From the NCBI GenBank assembly GCA_963920765.1, contig OY987245.1, forward strand, positions 7,456,727 through 7,520,726: a stretch of 64,000 nucleotides of DNA. Direction: 5' to 3'. Source of the stretch: Ulota crispa. Taxonomy: Eukaryota > Streptophyta > Bryopsida > Orthotrichales > Orthotrichaceae. Positions 12,801 to 24,333 of the stretch are shown piece by piece. Below the pieces are notes generated by a model, which was not told where the DNA came from, did not search any database, and was given only the letters and a program-made list of their open reading frames with translations. Position numbers and translations under genes: made by a program. Each line of letters begins with the position of its first letter. Position 1 is the stretch's first letter.

Positions 12801-15800
12801 AAATCTCCTCCCTGGGCACTGGACTCTTGGGGATTGGGTGAGTTCACTACTTCGCTCTATTTGTAAGTGGATACCTGCATGGAGTTACGTAGGGCAATAA
12901 AGTGGATAATTTTTATCATTGTGGACTGGTATCTTTACTTACGTTCTACACATGGATATCTTGTACTCTCATGCAAATTGTTGGCAGTTGGAGCTATTCA
13001 CAGTAGGTCCATGGGTTGTGAAAGTCATGAAGTCGTCTTAGGAATTTTTTGATTTTGCCATCAACAGGATGCCTTATTTACGAACTTTTTTCCACTACCA
13101 AGCTTTTGAAGACGGAGGATCTACGGAATACGGCTCACATTCCGAAGGTAACAGTTGTGGACTATATTCAGTTCTATGCTTTATCAACCTTATATTGTGC
13201 AGAGTACAACAATGCTTATGCCTGTAAATTCTGATGGGAAATTATTGATGGAAGTGCTTGTGTTGTGTTTTACAGGCTTTGCTTCCAAATTATCAGAAGC
13301 TCTTAGCTTCTTCTCCAGCAAGAAGATTAAACTCTGCTAAACTGCTAGAGGATAGTGGTGAGTGTGGATTTTGTCCGGGTACCAACCTACTAGTGGTGTT
13401 AATTGAATTTTCTGTTCTGGGTTTTGGGTTGATTAGTTTCAGCACGTGGTAGTGTGCTTTTCTTTTAGGATTTTCTGGCTACTTGCGCGTTTAAATTGCA
13501 AAAAGGATGACAATCTTCTTCCAATGACGAGCAGAGTTCTTTCACAACAAGCTCGTGGAGACTATACAATTTATGGAGGTCCTAAATTTGAAGGACAGTG
13601 TAGAGAAAGACGTTTTCTTCCGCAAACTCCCTGCTCTTGCGGAGCAGCTTTCTCGACCTATTGTCACAAAGAAGGTTCTATTCTGTTTTCTTGGATTTTT
13701 ATTAAATCCTTTGTTACAAGCATTGATTTGTTCACATTTCTCCAAATTTTTCCATGGAAAGCTCGGGAAACTTTGTTGAATCACCGTTCCATTTCATGCG
13801 CTTTGCAGCTGCTCCCTTTGCTTGCATCTGCGCTGGAGTTCGGGGCTGCTGCTGCACCTGCTTTAATTCCTCTACTGAAGATAGGGTCATGGCTGCCTCA
13901 AGATGAATTCAATGTGAAGGTGGGAACTTCTTAACCAGTAGTTCATAGAACTTCTTAATCAGAGTAGTTCATAGAACTGTTCTTACTATGTAATGTGACT
14001 TCTTGTCTCTTCGTTGCTTTTGGTTTGATTTCTTTGAAGTATTTAAAATCTTGTGTGACCTGGTTTTGCTGATGTCGCTGTTTTGACTTTCAGGTTCTGC
14101 CCACGATCGTCAAGCTGTTTGCTTCAACCGATAGGGCCGTTCGGGTTGGATTACTGCAACATATTGACTCTTTTGGGGCTGGTCTGTCCACACAAGTGGT
14201 TGATGAGCAGGTTCGCAAACATACTAAGCCTGTGATTTTTCTGGCTGCCTTTGAGGCATTGTGCACCTGGATGAGTGTACGTCTTCTTTAATTAACCTTT
14301 TTTTTTATTGGACGTAGATTTTTCCGCATATTGCGACAGGCTTCGCAGACACATCTGCTTTCCTTCGAGAACTCACCTTGAAGTCAATGCTTTTACTTGC
14401 TCCCAAGGTAAGTTTATGGATCCCTGTTCTAGTACGAGTTCGTTTGTTCTGGATGAAGTTACGAAGCTCTCTGATATAGCTGCGGATAGGTGTTTGTTCA
14501 ATTTTTTAAATTTAAAAAGCGTTGGATGTTGTAGAATATGTTTGTAATTGACCAAGTTCTAATTGCCATTGAAGTAGTACGCTCATATATTGTGCTGTGC
14601 TACTAACATCTTTTAGTGTTTCCAGTTGCTTTGTTGTAAGGTAAATATGTTCACTCTGGCACACATTAGGCGTCGTTGTGAACTATCTCATTGTACACCA
14701 GCTAATCGTTACTCTGGGTTTGTTTTCTTTTGCAGCTAAGCCAACGCACCATCACAGGTTCGCTCTTGAAGCATCTCTCAAAACTTCAGGTTCGTGCTCC
14801 ACTTAATCAACCTTTTCGGTAACTTCACATTCACGAATTGTCCTGTTTTTTGAAGAAAGTATATCTTATTGGTGCTTAATGCAATTTGATTGGCTTCAGG
14901 TAGATGAAGAACCAGCTATCCGTACCAACACTACAATCTTGCTTGGCAACATTGCTAGCCATCTCAATGATGCGGTAAGACTTTTCTGTCTTGTAACTCT
15001 ACTTTCCACCTTGGTTTACTAACCATATGCTGGGGTGTTTTGTAGTGGATTGTTTCTGGAACTGGTATTGATTAAGGTAGTGTTTCTGTGTGCAGACTAG
15101 GAAGAGAGTTTTGATCAATGCGTTTACTGTGCGGGCTTTACGAGATGGTTTTCCTCCTGCAAGAACTGCTGGTACATCAAGGCCTGCCGTCTTTCTAAGC
15201 TGTTTTTCAACAATTGTAGATTATAATTTTCCATTTACTCTGGAATGTATGTCAGGTCTGGGAAATAACGTAGATGTCCTATACTCAATGACTTTGACGA
15301 CTTTTCAACGATGTTAAGCGTGACGATAATTTCTTATTATTCTGTAGGGAACATGCATTTGTGTTGCGAAGAGCACCATTAGAAAGCCAGTTCAATTCTG
15401 AGCCTAGCAAGCCTTAATATGCCTTTTTAAAAGCTTCCCGGTGAATGATAGAAATGGTTGAATATGATGAATTGGACTCACGAATCCTGCATAACATTTA
15501 TGGTTAAATTTCATCGGCAAGCACTTCACAGGGTAGACTGGACACGCATGTGAGTGCACGGTTGCGAGTTGAGGTCTTTTCAGCCCTGTATTTTTAGTGT
15601 TATCGATGGCTACTTAGCAGCACAAACTTATTCAAATTGTGCGTCCACATTTGCAGGAATTATGGCTCTCATGGCAACTGCTGAGTATTACGATGTAGCA
15701 GAAATTGCCACTCGTATTCTACCGCATCTCGTGGTTCTAACAGTTGATGCAGATGGGTACATCCCCTCATCTGCATATTTTCTACTTCATTTGTTTCTGT

Positions 15801-18368
15801 GCTGTACTGTGACTTAGCCTCTCTTCTTGTAACATGTAGCCTTTTGAAGGTTTTACTGCTCGTCTTATTCTCATTCAAGTTCTATTTCGCACGGTGATTG
15901 GGCCTGATGATAGAGATTGTGTGCAGTGATGTACGGACAAGGGCTTTTGAGGCCACAGAGCAGTTTGTGCAAGCTGTGAAGACTTTTTACGCCAAGGTAT
16001 AGCATTGTAAATATGCTCTTCTATCTGAATAGACAGATTTGCTGTTTGCGGTTGATTCATGTGGTTCTGATTGCCAAGTGGCAGTGGTCTATAAGATTGG
16101 AACATTTTCCACTTGACCCTACGTGATATTATGATGCCATTATTTGTATAACCATTTTTCTAAAATCTTTTCAATGTTTCCTCTCGTGGTCTAACAACTG
16201 GTGCACATAACAGCAACAATCAGGAGATTATACTGGAGGTGTTGCTCCAGCTGCAAATATATCTGCATCTACCGGCTCAGGCCTATTAGGGTATGACCTT
16301 TTCTGACCTGAGAAGGACCCATTCACTTCAACCATTTGTCAGTGTGCATAACTTGTTACCTTATTAATGAACGTCAGTTATTGACAACTTTAAGTAGGTG
16401 GGGCGATGCTCTCAAACTGCACTCCAGGAGTCCCCTCTTTCTCACTGAATCATGAATTGGAATTAAAAAAGGAACTGTGTGCCGCATTCCTCACACTGTA
16501 TATATTCCCCTAAAGGTGGCGTTCCAATGTTTGTCACTAATTTTTTATCTAGTCACTACATGAAATAGTATTAAACGTAGCTCTTTTATGTACCCCCATA
16601 GGTTTCAGGGTACCATAGGACTTTAATAGATTTTAATTTTTATATTCTTGCAACAGGTGGGCAGTGGGCTCTCTGTCTGTGAAACCCAAGGCTTCAGACC
16701 TTTCATCTGCTGCTTCTGCTGAAATTTCTTCCGTCTCCTCAAGTTTGACAGGTGGGTTTGAATTACCTGTTCAGTTGAATGGAGGTCTTTTGGGTGCAGT
16801 TTCTTATTTTGATGGTGTATTTGTTTCATGCTCTTGACATTAGGAAACAGTTTCTATGGGTGAACTACTATTTTGAGTGTGGGAATTGTTCAGAGATAAT
16901 GTGATGGTCTAGTTAGAGGTGGTTTGTTCATACTCGGAATCCTTTCATGTTGAGTCCATTGTCACCTAGATCATGGCTTTCTCGTCATAACTATCATTTT
17001 CCTCCATGCTTTCATAGAGCTTTAGGTCTCTAAAATTCGATAGTTCTGACAACTATCTTGGGCCTACCGACCCTCGACTAGTTATCTGGTACATAAAATA
17101 GGTCTCAGTGATAACACATGTGGTTGACTGTTTTTCTCTCTTGCAACTACGCAACTCAAGTTCACATTCATGTCTGTTTATTACAGCTTCAGTTCCGCAA
17201 GGCGTAAGTGCTCCTCCATCTGTCCCAACACACACTGGTGCCCAGCTCCGCCTTCACGCAGACGAGCCTGCCTCAGCATCTCCCACGTCAACAGAGGGGT
17301 GGGGAGACGCACAGGAACAGGCTTTTGCAAACGACGACGAGGAGAAAGATGGATGGGGAGACATGGATTTACCTGCAGAACCAGCACCAGCTTTAGCAAG
17401 AATACGAGCCGCGCAGCAGAAACCCGTCACAACACAGCAAAAGCCTGTTGCACTGCAAAAGCCCGTTTCCACAACAACATCCACCACCACAAGAGTCGTG
17501 ACAAAACCTGGTGAGTTAAAACTTCCTTTATTTCCCAGATTCAACCCTTCGTAGATTTGCTAGGCCTCGCCAGCTCTAACTAAGTTGCGCCAATTTGCTA
17601 AATGGAATTAGCTACTAAAATACCCGACGTACTGTCAGTTAGAAAAATGTTGCTAATTCCAACCAACTAACTTGCACCGAATTCACATTCATTTCTCTCA
17701 GTTAGCTCCCTGATTTTGGACAATTAAACCAACTGTGCCTTCACTAATGGCTGAAGCGCTAAACTTACCTGCATCAACCAAATACATCATCTATTCTGTC
17801 CACTGTATGATGCATTTTTAATATAGGTCTATGATCGCTACGATTAGTGTACCCATTGATAACCACCTGTCATTGAGCCATAACAGCCACTTGTGGGTAG
17901 AGTGACTATCTACTCACAAGTTCTTAACTGTGGTTCCAATGTACGCAATTTAACAAATAGAAAATTTTCAGATGTTTTAGTGTTGCTTTAAATCATGGAG
18001 CACACGTAATAATATAAATGATATAGCTGAAATTAATTACTTGTCTAGCTAACTCGTTTGTGCGGACCGCTTTGTGGGGGATGTTGACGTTGGTGATGGT
18101 TTTTGCAGGTGGAGAGAGAGTAAAAGAAAGCAATACCAAAACTTCGGATGGTTGGGCAGACGATGATGATGATCCGTGGGCAGCCATTGCAGCACCTGCG
18201 CCTTCTTCCTCGGTGCGTGCCTTAAATCCCTCTGCACCGAAACCCAGTGCTCTTGGTGGACCGAGACAGCAAGCGCAGCACGTGTCAATTGGTGGTACGT
18301 CTAGAGGTCGAGGTAGAGCAGCGCCTATGAAACTCGGGGCTCAACGTATTCAACGGAGTGCAGAGTAG
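9889..18368 (+). CDS. SCYL1: SCY1-like pseudokinase (SCYL1 homologue)
   Basis: Twenty-one exons: 9889-10011, 10810-10908, 11370-11521, 12237-12309, 12491-12613, 12729-12837, 13068-13147, 13276-13357, 13535-13674, 13809-13919, 14094-14210, 14318-14407, 14736-14789, 14900-14974, 15096-15171, 15657-15756, 15927-15996, 16214-16290, 16657-16751, 17187-17510, 18109-18368. They sum to 2,430 nt, 809 aa. The start [10 protein letters not shown] and the [11 protein letters not shown] motif are characteristic of the family. The kinase fold (about 1-300) is catalytically degenerate: HGN replaces HRD, there is no DFG, and the VAIK lysine is missing. HEAT-type repeats follow (about 300-560, for example LLGNIASHL and FPPARTAG). 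The tail is low-complexity with acidic tryptophan motifs (EGWGD, DGWGD, DPWA). SCYL1 proteins act in Golgi/COPI trafficking in animals. The tail here ends in SAE and lacks the basic COPI-binding terminus of the animal protein. It is convergent with the CDKG-like gene, 552 bp away. Confidence 0.93.
10040..10809 (+). repeat. nested tandem duplication in SCYL1 intron 1
   Basis: A 279-bp segment starting CTCAGTTGTGTTGG (10040) is repeated from 10319. In the second copy an internal 67-bp unit (ataaatggaggaa...gaggaacttgaatctgagat) is expanded to four tandem copies at 10442-10508, 10509-10575, 10576-10642 and 10643-10709. The first copy has only one such unit (about 10148-10210). The duplicate ends at the exon 2 acceptor, so intron growth came from local duplication rather than transposition. 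Confidence 0.9.
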
Positions 18369-18920
18369 TATCTTTCGTGTTCATATGTTTCATAGAGTGA
18401 GGCCATTGCCTCTCGGTTGAGGAATAAAGACCGCTACAGTTGGTGGCATTATCTTTATTCTTAGCACTCCCCTAGCTGTCCCTTGTCTGCAACGTTTCCT
18501 TTCTGGTTTTGTTGCATCGTCTTTATTCTTAGCACTGAGTGTAGGTAAAGAGGTGAATGTAGCTTTTTTGAGGTTCATGGTCACAGTTTTCTTATTCCGG
18601 GTGTCCCACTATTAAAAGCGCCTATATGTGCAACGGCTTTACTTCACTTCGATCTAGTTCCATATCAGAATCCTTGATTTCACACTCTTTGCTTTTCTCT
18701 AGTTTCGTTTCCTCATTCTTGGCATTCCTTTGTGGAGATTTATTGGTTTCTAAGGAGTGGTTTAGGGTTTGGGCCCATGTACTAATTTGTAAGTCTAAGA
18801 TCCACTTCATACCCTAACTTGGCTGAGTTGTGAAGGACAAAAGGAAATACCACTGTGTGCTAAACTTGAGTCCTTTGTGCATAACTTGATGGAAATAGGC
18901 GCCTAAGCTGGATTTCTGTT
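18369..18920. other. tail-to-tail spacer between SCYL1 and the CDKG-like gene
   Basis: The 3' flanks of two convergent genes. It contains AATAAA-like hexamers on both strands (for example 18422-18427). A 62-codon Lys/Glu-rich open frame on the minus strand (18622-18810) has no recognisable family and is not called as a gene. Confidence 0.45.
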
Positions 18921-20003
18921 TCAGTTGGACCCACTTCCCTCAATACTAATGGGAAATGTTGGCATGAACTCTTTTGCCTTTGGCAATGGAACCTCTTGGA
19001 ACCATGGATGATTGAGAGCTTCATTCACATTGATACGCTTCAATGGATCATATGTAAGGAGTCGATTTAGTAAATCAAGGCCATTTAGAGTTATGGTAGG
19101 TTCTGCATTAAAAGCTGTGCCTGGGAAATGCTCACTTAGCTTATTAAACGGTTGGCTAATCATATTAGTTGGTACTCGGGCTAAATTACCAAAACTTGGC
19201 CAAATTCTCTCACTTGGTGTTCCAATAACTTTGCAGATCTTATGGATTTGATCAAGCCTTGAAAATCCTGGAAATAGAGGCCTTTTTAATAACAACTCCG
19301 CCGCAATGCATCCTAGAGACCACATGTCAATAGCAGTTGAATATTCTTTTGCTCCAAAAAGTTCTGGTGCTCTATACCACAATGTAACAATCTCATATGT
19401 ATGCTCCAAAGGTTGACTTCCAAACCAACGTGCCATTCCAAAATTGCATATCTTCAATTCTCCACAATTATTAAACAATAGATTTGATGGCTTCAAGTCC
19501 CTATGAACCACTCCTTTGTTGTGCAAAATTTTTACACCATCAAAAAGTTGCAGCATCAGACATTTCACTTCACTTTGGCTAAATGGGTGTACCATAGTCC
19601 TTTCCATAAGGCCTTGCAAATCATGGTCTATGTACTCCATGACCATGAACTTGGTGGAAGGCATGCTTTTGTTGACCGCAATTTCTTTGACATTAACAAT
19701 AGATGGATGATGTATTGATGATAATATTTGGTACTCCACCATTAAAGTAGTGTCTTCTTTCCCTCGTTCTATCTTGAATTTTTTCAAGGCCACTATTTCT
19801 CCGGTCTTCTTGTCACGAGCACGGAACACTACTCCATGTGACCCATGGCCTACCATATTCAACTTTTCAAATTCATGTACAGATCTACACTTTGCAAATA
19901 CAACACCCTCTGTATCTTTATCAACAATTATCAATGGGGTGTCCAAAAATTGCCCTTTTTCAATCTCTTCTTCTGTATCTGGAATCCCCCAAGACATTTC
20001 CAT
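18921..20003 (-). CDS. intronless CDKG/CDK11-like kinase, probably catalytically impaired
   Basis: A single 360-codon frame. It matches plant CDKG (CDK11/PITSLRE-type) from about residue 39 (CRSVHEFEKLN) to MPTFP near the end. Seen: glycine loop GHGSHG (52-57), VALKK with Lys74, alpha-C Glu90, HRDLKPSN (167-174), activation-loop Thr202, TLWYRAPE (207-214), DMWSLGC (226-232), LLTYDP (315-320). The DFG aspartate that binds magnesium is Asn187 (ICNFG). The PLTSLRE-type cyclin-binding helix is replaced by DTTLMVEYQ, and one leucine is missing after APEL. The long basic/acidic N-terminus of CDKG is reduced to about 40 residues. CDKG kinases normally have many introns, so this looks like a retrocopy. 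No poly(A) tract remains. An intact 1,083-nt frame argues for past or present selection. Activity as a kinase is doubtful; a scaffold role is possible. Confidence 0.85.
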   Translation of the reverse strand: MEMSWGIPDTEEEIEKGQFLDTPLIIVDKDTEGVVFAKCRSVHEFEKLNMVGHGSHGVVFRARDKKTGEIVALKKFKIERGKEDTTLMVEYQILSSIHHPSIVNVKEIAVNKSMPSTKFMVMEYIDHDLQGLMERTMVHPFSQSEVKCLMLQLFDGVKILHNKGVVHRDLKPSNLLFNNCGELKICNFGMARWFGSQPLEHTYEIVTLWYRAPELFGAKEYSTAIDMWSLGCIAAELLLKRPLFPGFSRLDQIHKICKVIGTPSERIWPSFGNLARVPTNMISQPFNKLSEHFPGTAFNAEPTITLNGLDLLNRLLTYDPLKRINVNEALNHPWFQEVPLPKAKEFMPTFPISIEGSGSN

Positions 20004-20918
20004 TTCTCTATTTATTTTCTCTATAGATGTACCAAATACGTTACTGTGGCAAGAGTTTTATGCTAGGAAGTCACAAGGTTTATTTTGCAAAAAGTTTGAT
20101 CATGAACATTAAATAATGAATAATAAATAATATATGAATGAAGAAGTTAAAGCTCTCAACATACATATATATATATGTGTATTATTTCATCATAAACATA
20201 ACATAATACTCACATGATAATAATGAACACCTTCCCTCTTACCTTTATAGTCATAGTCTACTTTACTTTTTCCTTTTACCTTTCTTTTATTTTTTTCTAA
20301 TTATACTACCGTGGTACTAAGGATAACTTTCAGAAACTTCCATGTTTATTGCCATGTAGACTTGTGTTGCTCAATACACCAGTGGTAAATAGCAGTTACT
20401 GAATTAGAGATTTGGCATCAAATAGAGGAGCGAAAGAAGAAGACACTCTATATGATGAGTGAAACTGATTACCTCACAGCTCTTCAAGAAGAAAAATAAA
20501 CCCAGGAATCATATAGTTAAAAAATTTATGGTTCCGAATCTATAGAAGTTACAAGAATCAATGCACGAACCTCTAAAAGTTGGACAAAGGCAAGTCCAAC
20601 CATCGATGAGGTACTTCTGCACTTTTCCTGCGGTAACTTACAAGGTGGTAGATGCTGTGAAGGAATTAACACGCCTCCCGTATTCATCGTTTTTAAAACC
20701 GAGCTGCAGATAATCAATCCCATCCCGACTGCTTTGACCACCAATATGTAATTACATGTGACTGTACACGCTTGAGAAAAATACTCACCGTCAAATTTTA
20801 TCAGTCGATACATTATCTAAAAACCGCCCATCAGATTACTAGTAGTCTAATTTTACCCGCTGCTTGATTGTTTGATTTGTTATCGTACTGGGAAAAACCT
20901 GGAAAGCAGAGCTAGTCC
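20004..20918. other. spacer between CDKG-like and GST genes
   Basis: The promoter side of the kinase and the 3' side of the GST, both on the minus strand. It is AT-rich near 20104-20330, including a short TATATA tract. A 95-codon minus frame at 20526-20813 has no recognisable motif and may be 3' UTR of the GST. No other gene is seen. Confidence 0.4.
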
Positions 20919-23503
20919 TCAGTTGACAGCTGCTGGTGTTTCACTAGATACAATACCAATTCTTTTGAAATAGTCATTTTCCTGCAAGCTCAAGCAAGAA
21001 TATATCAGACCCTTAGTGTACTGTACAAACGGCTTTGTGCTTCGCATATGATTCAGAGGCAGCTTATTGACATTATGAACGTAAATATCCAGAACTAAAC
21101 ATGAAGCTCATTGTAGCAATGTTAACACGAAGTACTTTTAACCATTACATAATAACGACATAATTTATTACAATCTCAAACACGGGTATTACCAGCATTC
21201 TTTTGTACAGATCGAGCAAGGTTTCGCGCTCAACCTTGGTGCTGGCATATCCCTCCACCTTGTCCATGGCCTGCTCAAAGTCACAGCCAATATTTTCAAC
21301 CAATTTCTATCGCTGGAGACACTTACGACGCAACTTAAAAGGCGGAAGACCAACATAACTGCTAATCCATTAAGCAGACTTAACATATGGACATGAGATT
21401 TAAAGTTGGAGCTTCTCATTCCGAGATAACTACTCCGTACATGTACTTGAACATAGTCAAGGTATGTTACCTCAAACCATTTTGAAAGTTTTGGTCGGTC
21501 AGCTGTGATGTTGTAGCCTCTAATTCCGCTAAATGCGATTTCAAATCTTTCGAGAAAAGGAACATACGCGATGTCCACCTGTTTGAAGAACAAAAATGAA
21601 TTTAACTCCAAAGAACGACAGAATAAAATTTATTATTGTGCCACACTTCAAACTGAAAGATTGAAGAAAAAAAGGTCAACTCACTAGTCCGAAATTTCCC
21701 AAAAGGAAAGGCCCTTCACTTGAGAATTTTGCAAGAGCGTTTTCCAGGTAATCGAATGCAGGAGCTGTACAAGCCAAAAATCGAAATATATATCAGAAGC
21801 AAGCAGGGCCGCTTCAATTCAATTACTATTCTCACCGACACCTGCAACTGTGCTGTGAACTTCGGGTGTGGGGATGCAGACAAGCAATCATACCATATTC
21901 TTGGATGCTACGGAGTAATTGACGTCAGATAACATACCTACAACTGCACCGATTTCATCTGGAGTTGAATCCTTCATGCTCAATCCTGTGAAGCCTAGTT
22001 TGTTAAAAGTATCAGTGTACTCTAAAAGCTCTGCAGCTGCCTGTTTCTGGCTCTCTTCCTGCTCACATTTCACGTCGACAAACATACCATCAAAAGTAAA
22101 CACTGCCAGATCAATAAAAGATCCATGAAACCTGCAGAAGTAAAGAACCAAGATAAGCTCAGGTTTCGAAGATTGCTTACAGTGGGTGCAAGTTTCGGCC
22201 CGTCAAAGTGTTCATCCAAGTAATTAAGCAAATCCATACTCTCACCAATGACTTTACCATCGTGCTCCAGGGCTGGAACCTGAACGCCCCAGCCACATAT
22301 TACGAAGTAAGCAATGAACCGTTCAAACAAGGGTGCGAGGTTCTTTGATACAAAAAACAATTTCCTGAATCCGAGATCACTGAACACCATCAAAAATGAA
22401 AAATGAAGAAACCAAGGATGCGATCCTCACTTTACCAGCGGGATAAACCTTTTCTTTATACCATACAGGCTTATCAGAGAGGCTAATTTCAACGCACTCT
22501 ATTTTATCCAGACCCTGCACCCATCAACCGAATGTGAAAGAAAATGTCGAGATTTTGTCAGACAAGAAATCAAGTGACTACATTGAATAACATTCTGTGG
22601 AATATACCAAAGTCACGATATATGAGGCATCTGATATCTTAAAACATGAAAATCAATGACAATCATCAAAATTAGAGTGCCGGTTGTGACCTAATTAAGC
22701 CCATGTCAGATATTGCATTGTTGAACATGATTCGCCTCACAGGAAAACACCGTGTCACAACTTTCCTACCGTATCAGAACTAATCAGGTCTTTTAAGAAT
22801 GAAGACAACTCAACCATATTCCACACCAATTTCGCTTTTACTACCAGGAAAGAGGATGCCAAAAATCACCTTGTATTTTACAGCAGCCCAAACTCGCTGT
22901 GCGTACGGGCATCTGGAGCTGAAGTACAGCCTACATTCAATCACCCGGAAAAATATCGAATTAACCAGACAAACAACAAACCACACGCATCCCAGAATAT
23001 TTCATGAAAATTCCACCTAATAAAGCAATCACAAATTGCCTATCTCATTTTTCCTCATCACAACTGCTGGCAAAACTTTACAGCTCACGAGTCTAAATGG
23101 AGCATGACAATCTAGTGAGGCACAAAAGAGGAGAAAAAGGCACACCTAGTTGTACCGTCGAAAAGTGCCGGGCTCGAGGATTTCGAATCAAGTATTCCAG
23201 AGTTCTCGAAGCTGCAATTCCCCAAAATGAGACATCAGAGAGCACACAACAGTCGTAAATTAAACTCATTCAACCATTTAGTGCCACTAGCAAGGTCATT
23301 ACAACAATAAAGTTCAAATTAACACGCTCTAAGATCTACCTGGATGCCACAATGCGCGTTGCAGACACAAACTTTCTTCCTGAGTTCGTGCTCAACCTCG
23401 AAACTCTGCCTGACAAGGATGAACAGCGTCTCCCAATCCTCTCAAAGGATGGCGAAATGCGAATGCTCGAAACATCTATACGTTGTATCCTGCTTCGACA
23501 CAT
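20919..23503 (-). CDS. GSTL: lambda-class glutathione transferase, organelle-targeted
   Basis: Ten exons read on the minus strand: 23340-23503, 23146-23211, 22870-22930, 22431-22514, 22181-22279, 21938-22058, 21685-21764, 21471-21578, 21193-21270, 20919-20981. They sum to 924 nt, 307 aa. Residues 1 to about 60 are Arg/Ser-rich with almost no acidic residues, as in plastid or mitochondrial transit peptides. The thioredoxin-like domain begins at DGTTRLYFSSRCPYAQRVW; Cys84 is the lambda-class catalytic cysteine. Then come KPVWYKEKVYP, the cis-proline strand KVPALEHDG and GESMDLLNYLDEHFDGP. The helical domain holds LLEYTDTFNK, APAFDYLENAL, VDIAYVPFLERF and TADRPKLSKWFE. Lambda GSTs reduce glutathionylated small molecules such as flavonols rather than conjugating them. 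An upstream in-frame ATG at 23533 would add ten residues. The start codon lies at the edge of a triplicated segment. Confidence 0.93.
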
Positions 23504-24333
23504 CACAGCCAATGAAATTATGTATTCCAACACATAGTTGACAGCATCCTCTGTTCACTTTTCTAAATAATAAAGTCCTCCATAAATAAGAAAATCAATA
23601 ATACCGCGATCTCGGCAAGCCATCAGTCCTTTAATAAACACAATATGTATAACTAATCACCACTTCAAATCAATTTGTACATCCTATTGCTACGATTCTG
23701 AAACATGTTTCAAATTTATTCCTTACACCTGCAAGCTTCAGCATCAGCGAAGAAATTCCGTTATATCAATCTCATCACAGCCAATGAAATTATGTATTCC
23801 AACATATATCCTCAGTGTCGGCAACATCCTCTGTTCACTTTTCTAAACTAATATATTCCTCCATAAATAAATAAAATCAATAGTACCGCGATCTCGACAA
23901 GCTATCAGTTCTTTAATAAGCACAATATGAATAACAACTCACCACTTCAAATCAATTTGTACATGCTATTGCTACGACTCTGAAACATGTTTCAAATTAA
24001 TTCCTTACACCTGCAAGCTTCAGCATCAGCGAGGATATTCCATTCTATCAATCTCATCACAGCCAATGAAATTATGTATTCCAGCACATATCCTCAGTGT
24101 CAGCAACATCCTCTGTTCACTTTTCTAAACTAATAAAGCGCTCCATAAAATAATAATCAATAGTACCGCGATCTCGGCAAGCCATCAGTCCTTTAATAAG
24201 CATAATATGATTAACAACTCACCACTTCATATCAATTTGTACATTCTATTGCTACGACTCTAAACGTAACTCAAACTAATTCCTTACACCTGCAAGCTTC
24301 AGCATCAGCAGAGATATTCCGTACTATCAATCT
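23501..24333. repeat. three tandem ~275-bp copies upstream of the GST
   Basis: Units start at 23501, 23773 and 24055 with CATCACAGCCAATGAAATTA and run to about 24333. Lengths are 272, 282 and 279 bp. Each includes CACCTGCAAGCTTCAGCATCAGC near its end. The unit boundary falls at the GST start codon, so copies 2 and 3 also begin with an ATG on the minus strand but run into a stop within a few codons. They probably form the promoter or leader. Confidence 0.9.

Noticed and set aside
18622-18810. Lys/Glu-rich 62-codon minus-strand frame downstream of the CDKG-like gene
   Set aside because: Composition recalls the charged N-terminus of CDKG but it lies on the wrong (3') side and no splice link was found.
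20526-20813. 95-codon minus-strand frame
   Set aside because: No motif; located just after the GST stop, so more likely 3' flank.
23344-23541. Plus-strand frame opposite GST exon 1 (RVADTNFLPEF...)
   Set aside because: It looks protein-like but is antisense to the transit-peptide exon, and the GST model closes in frame with consistent splice sites.
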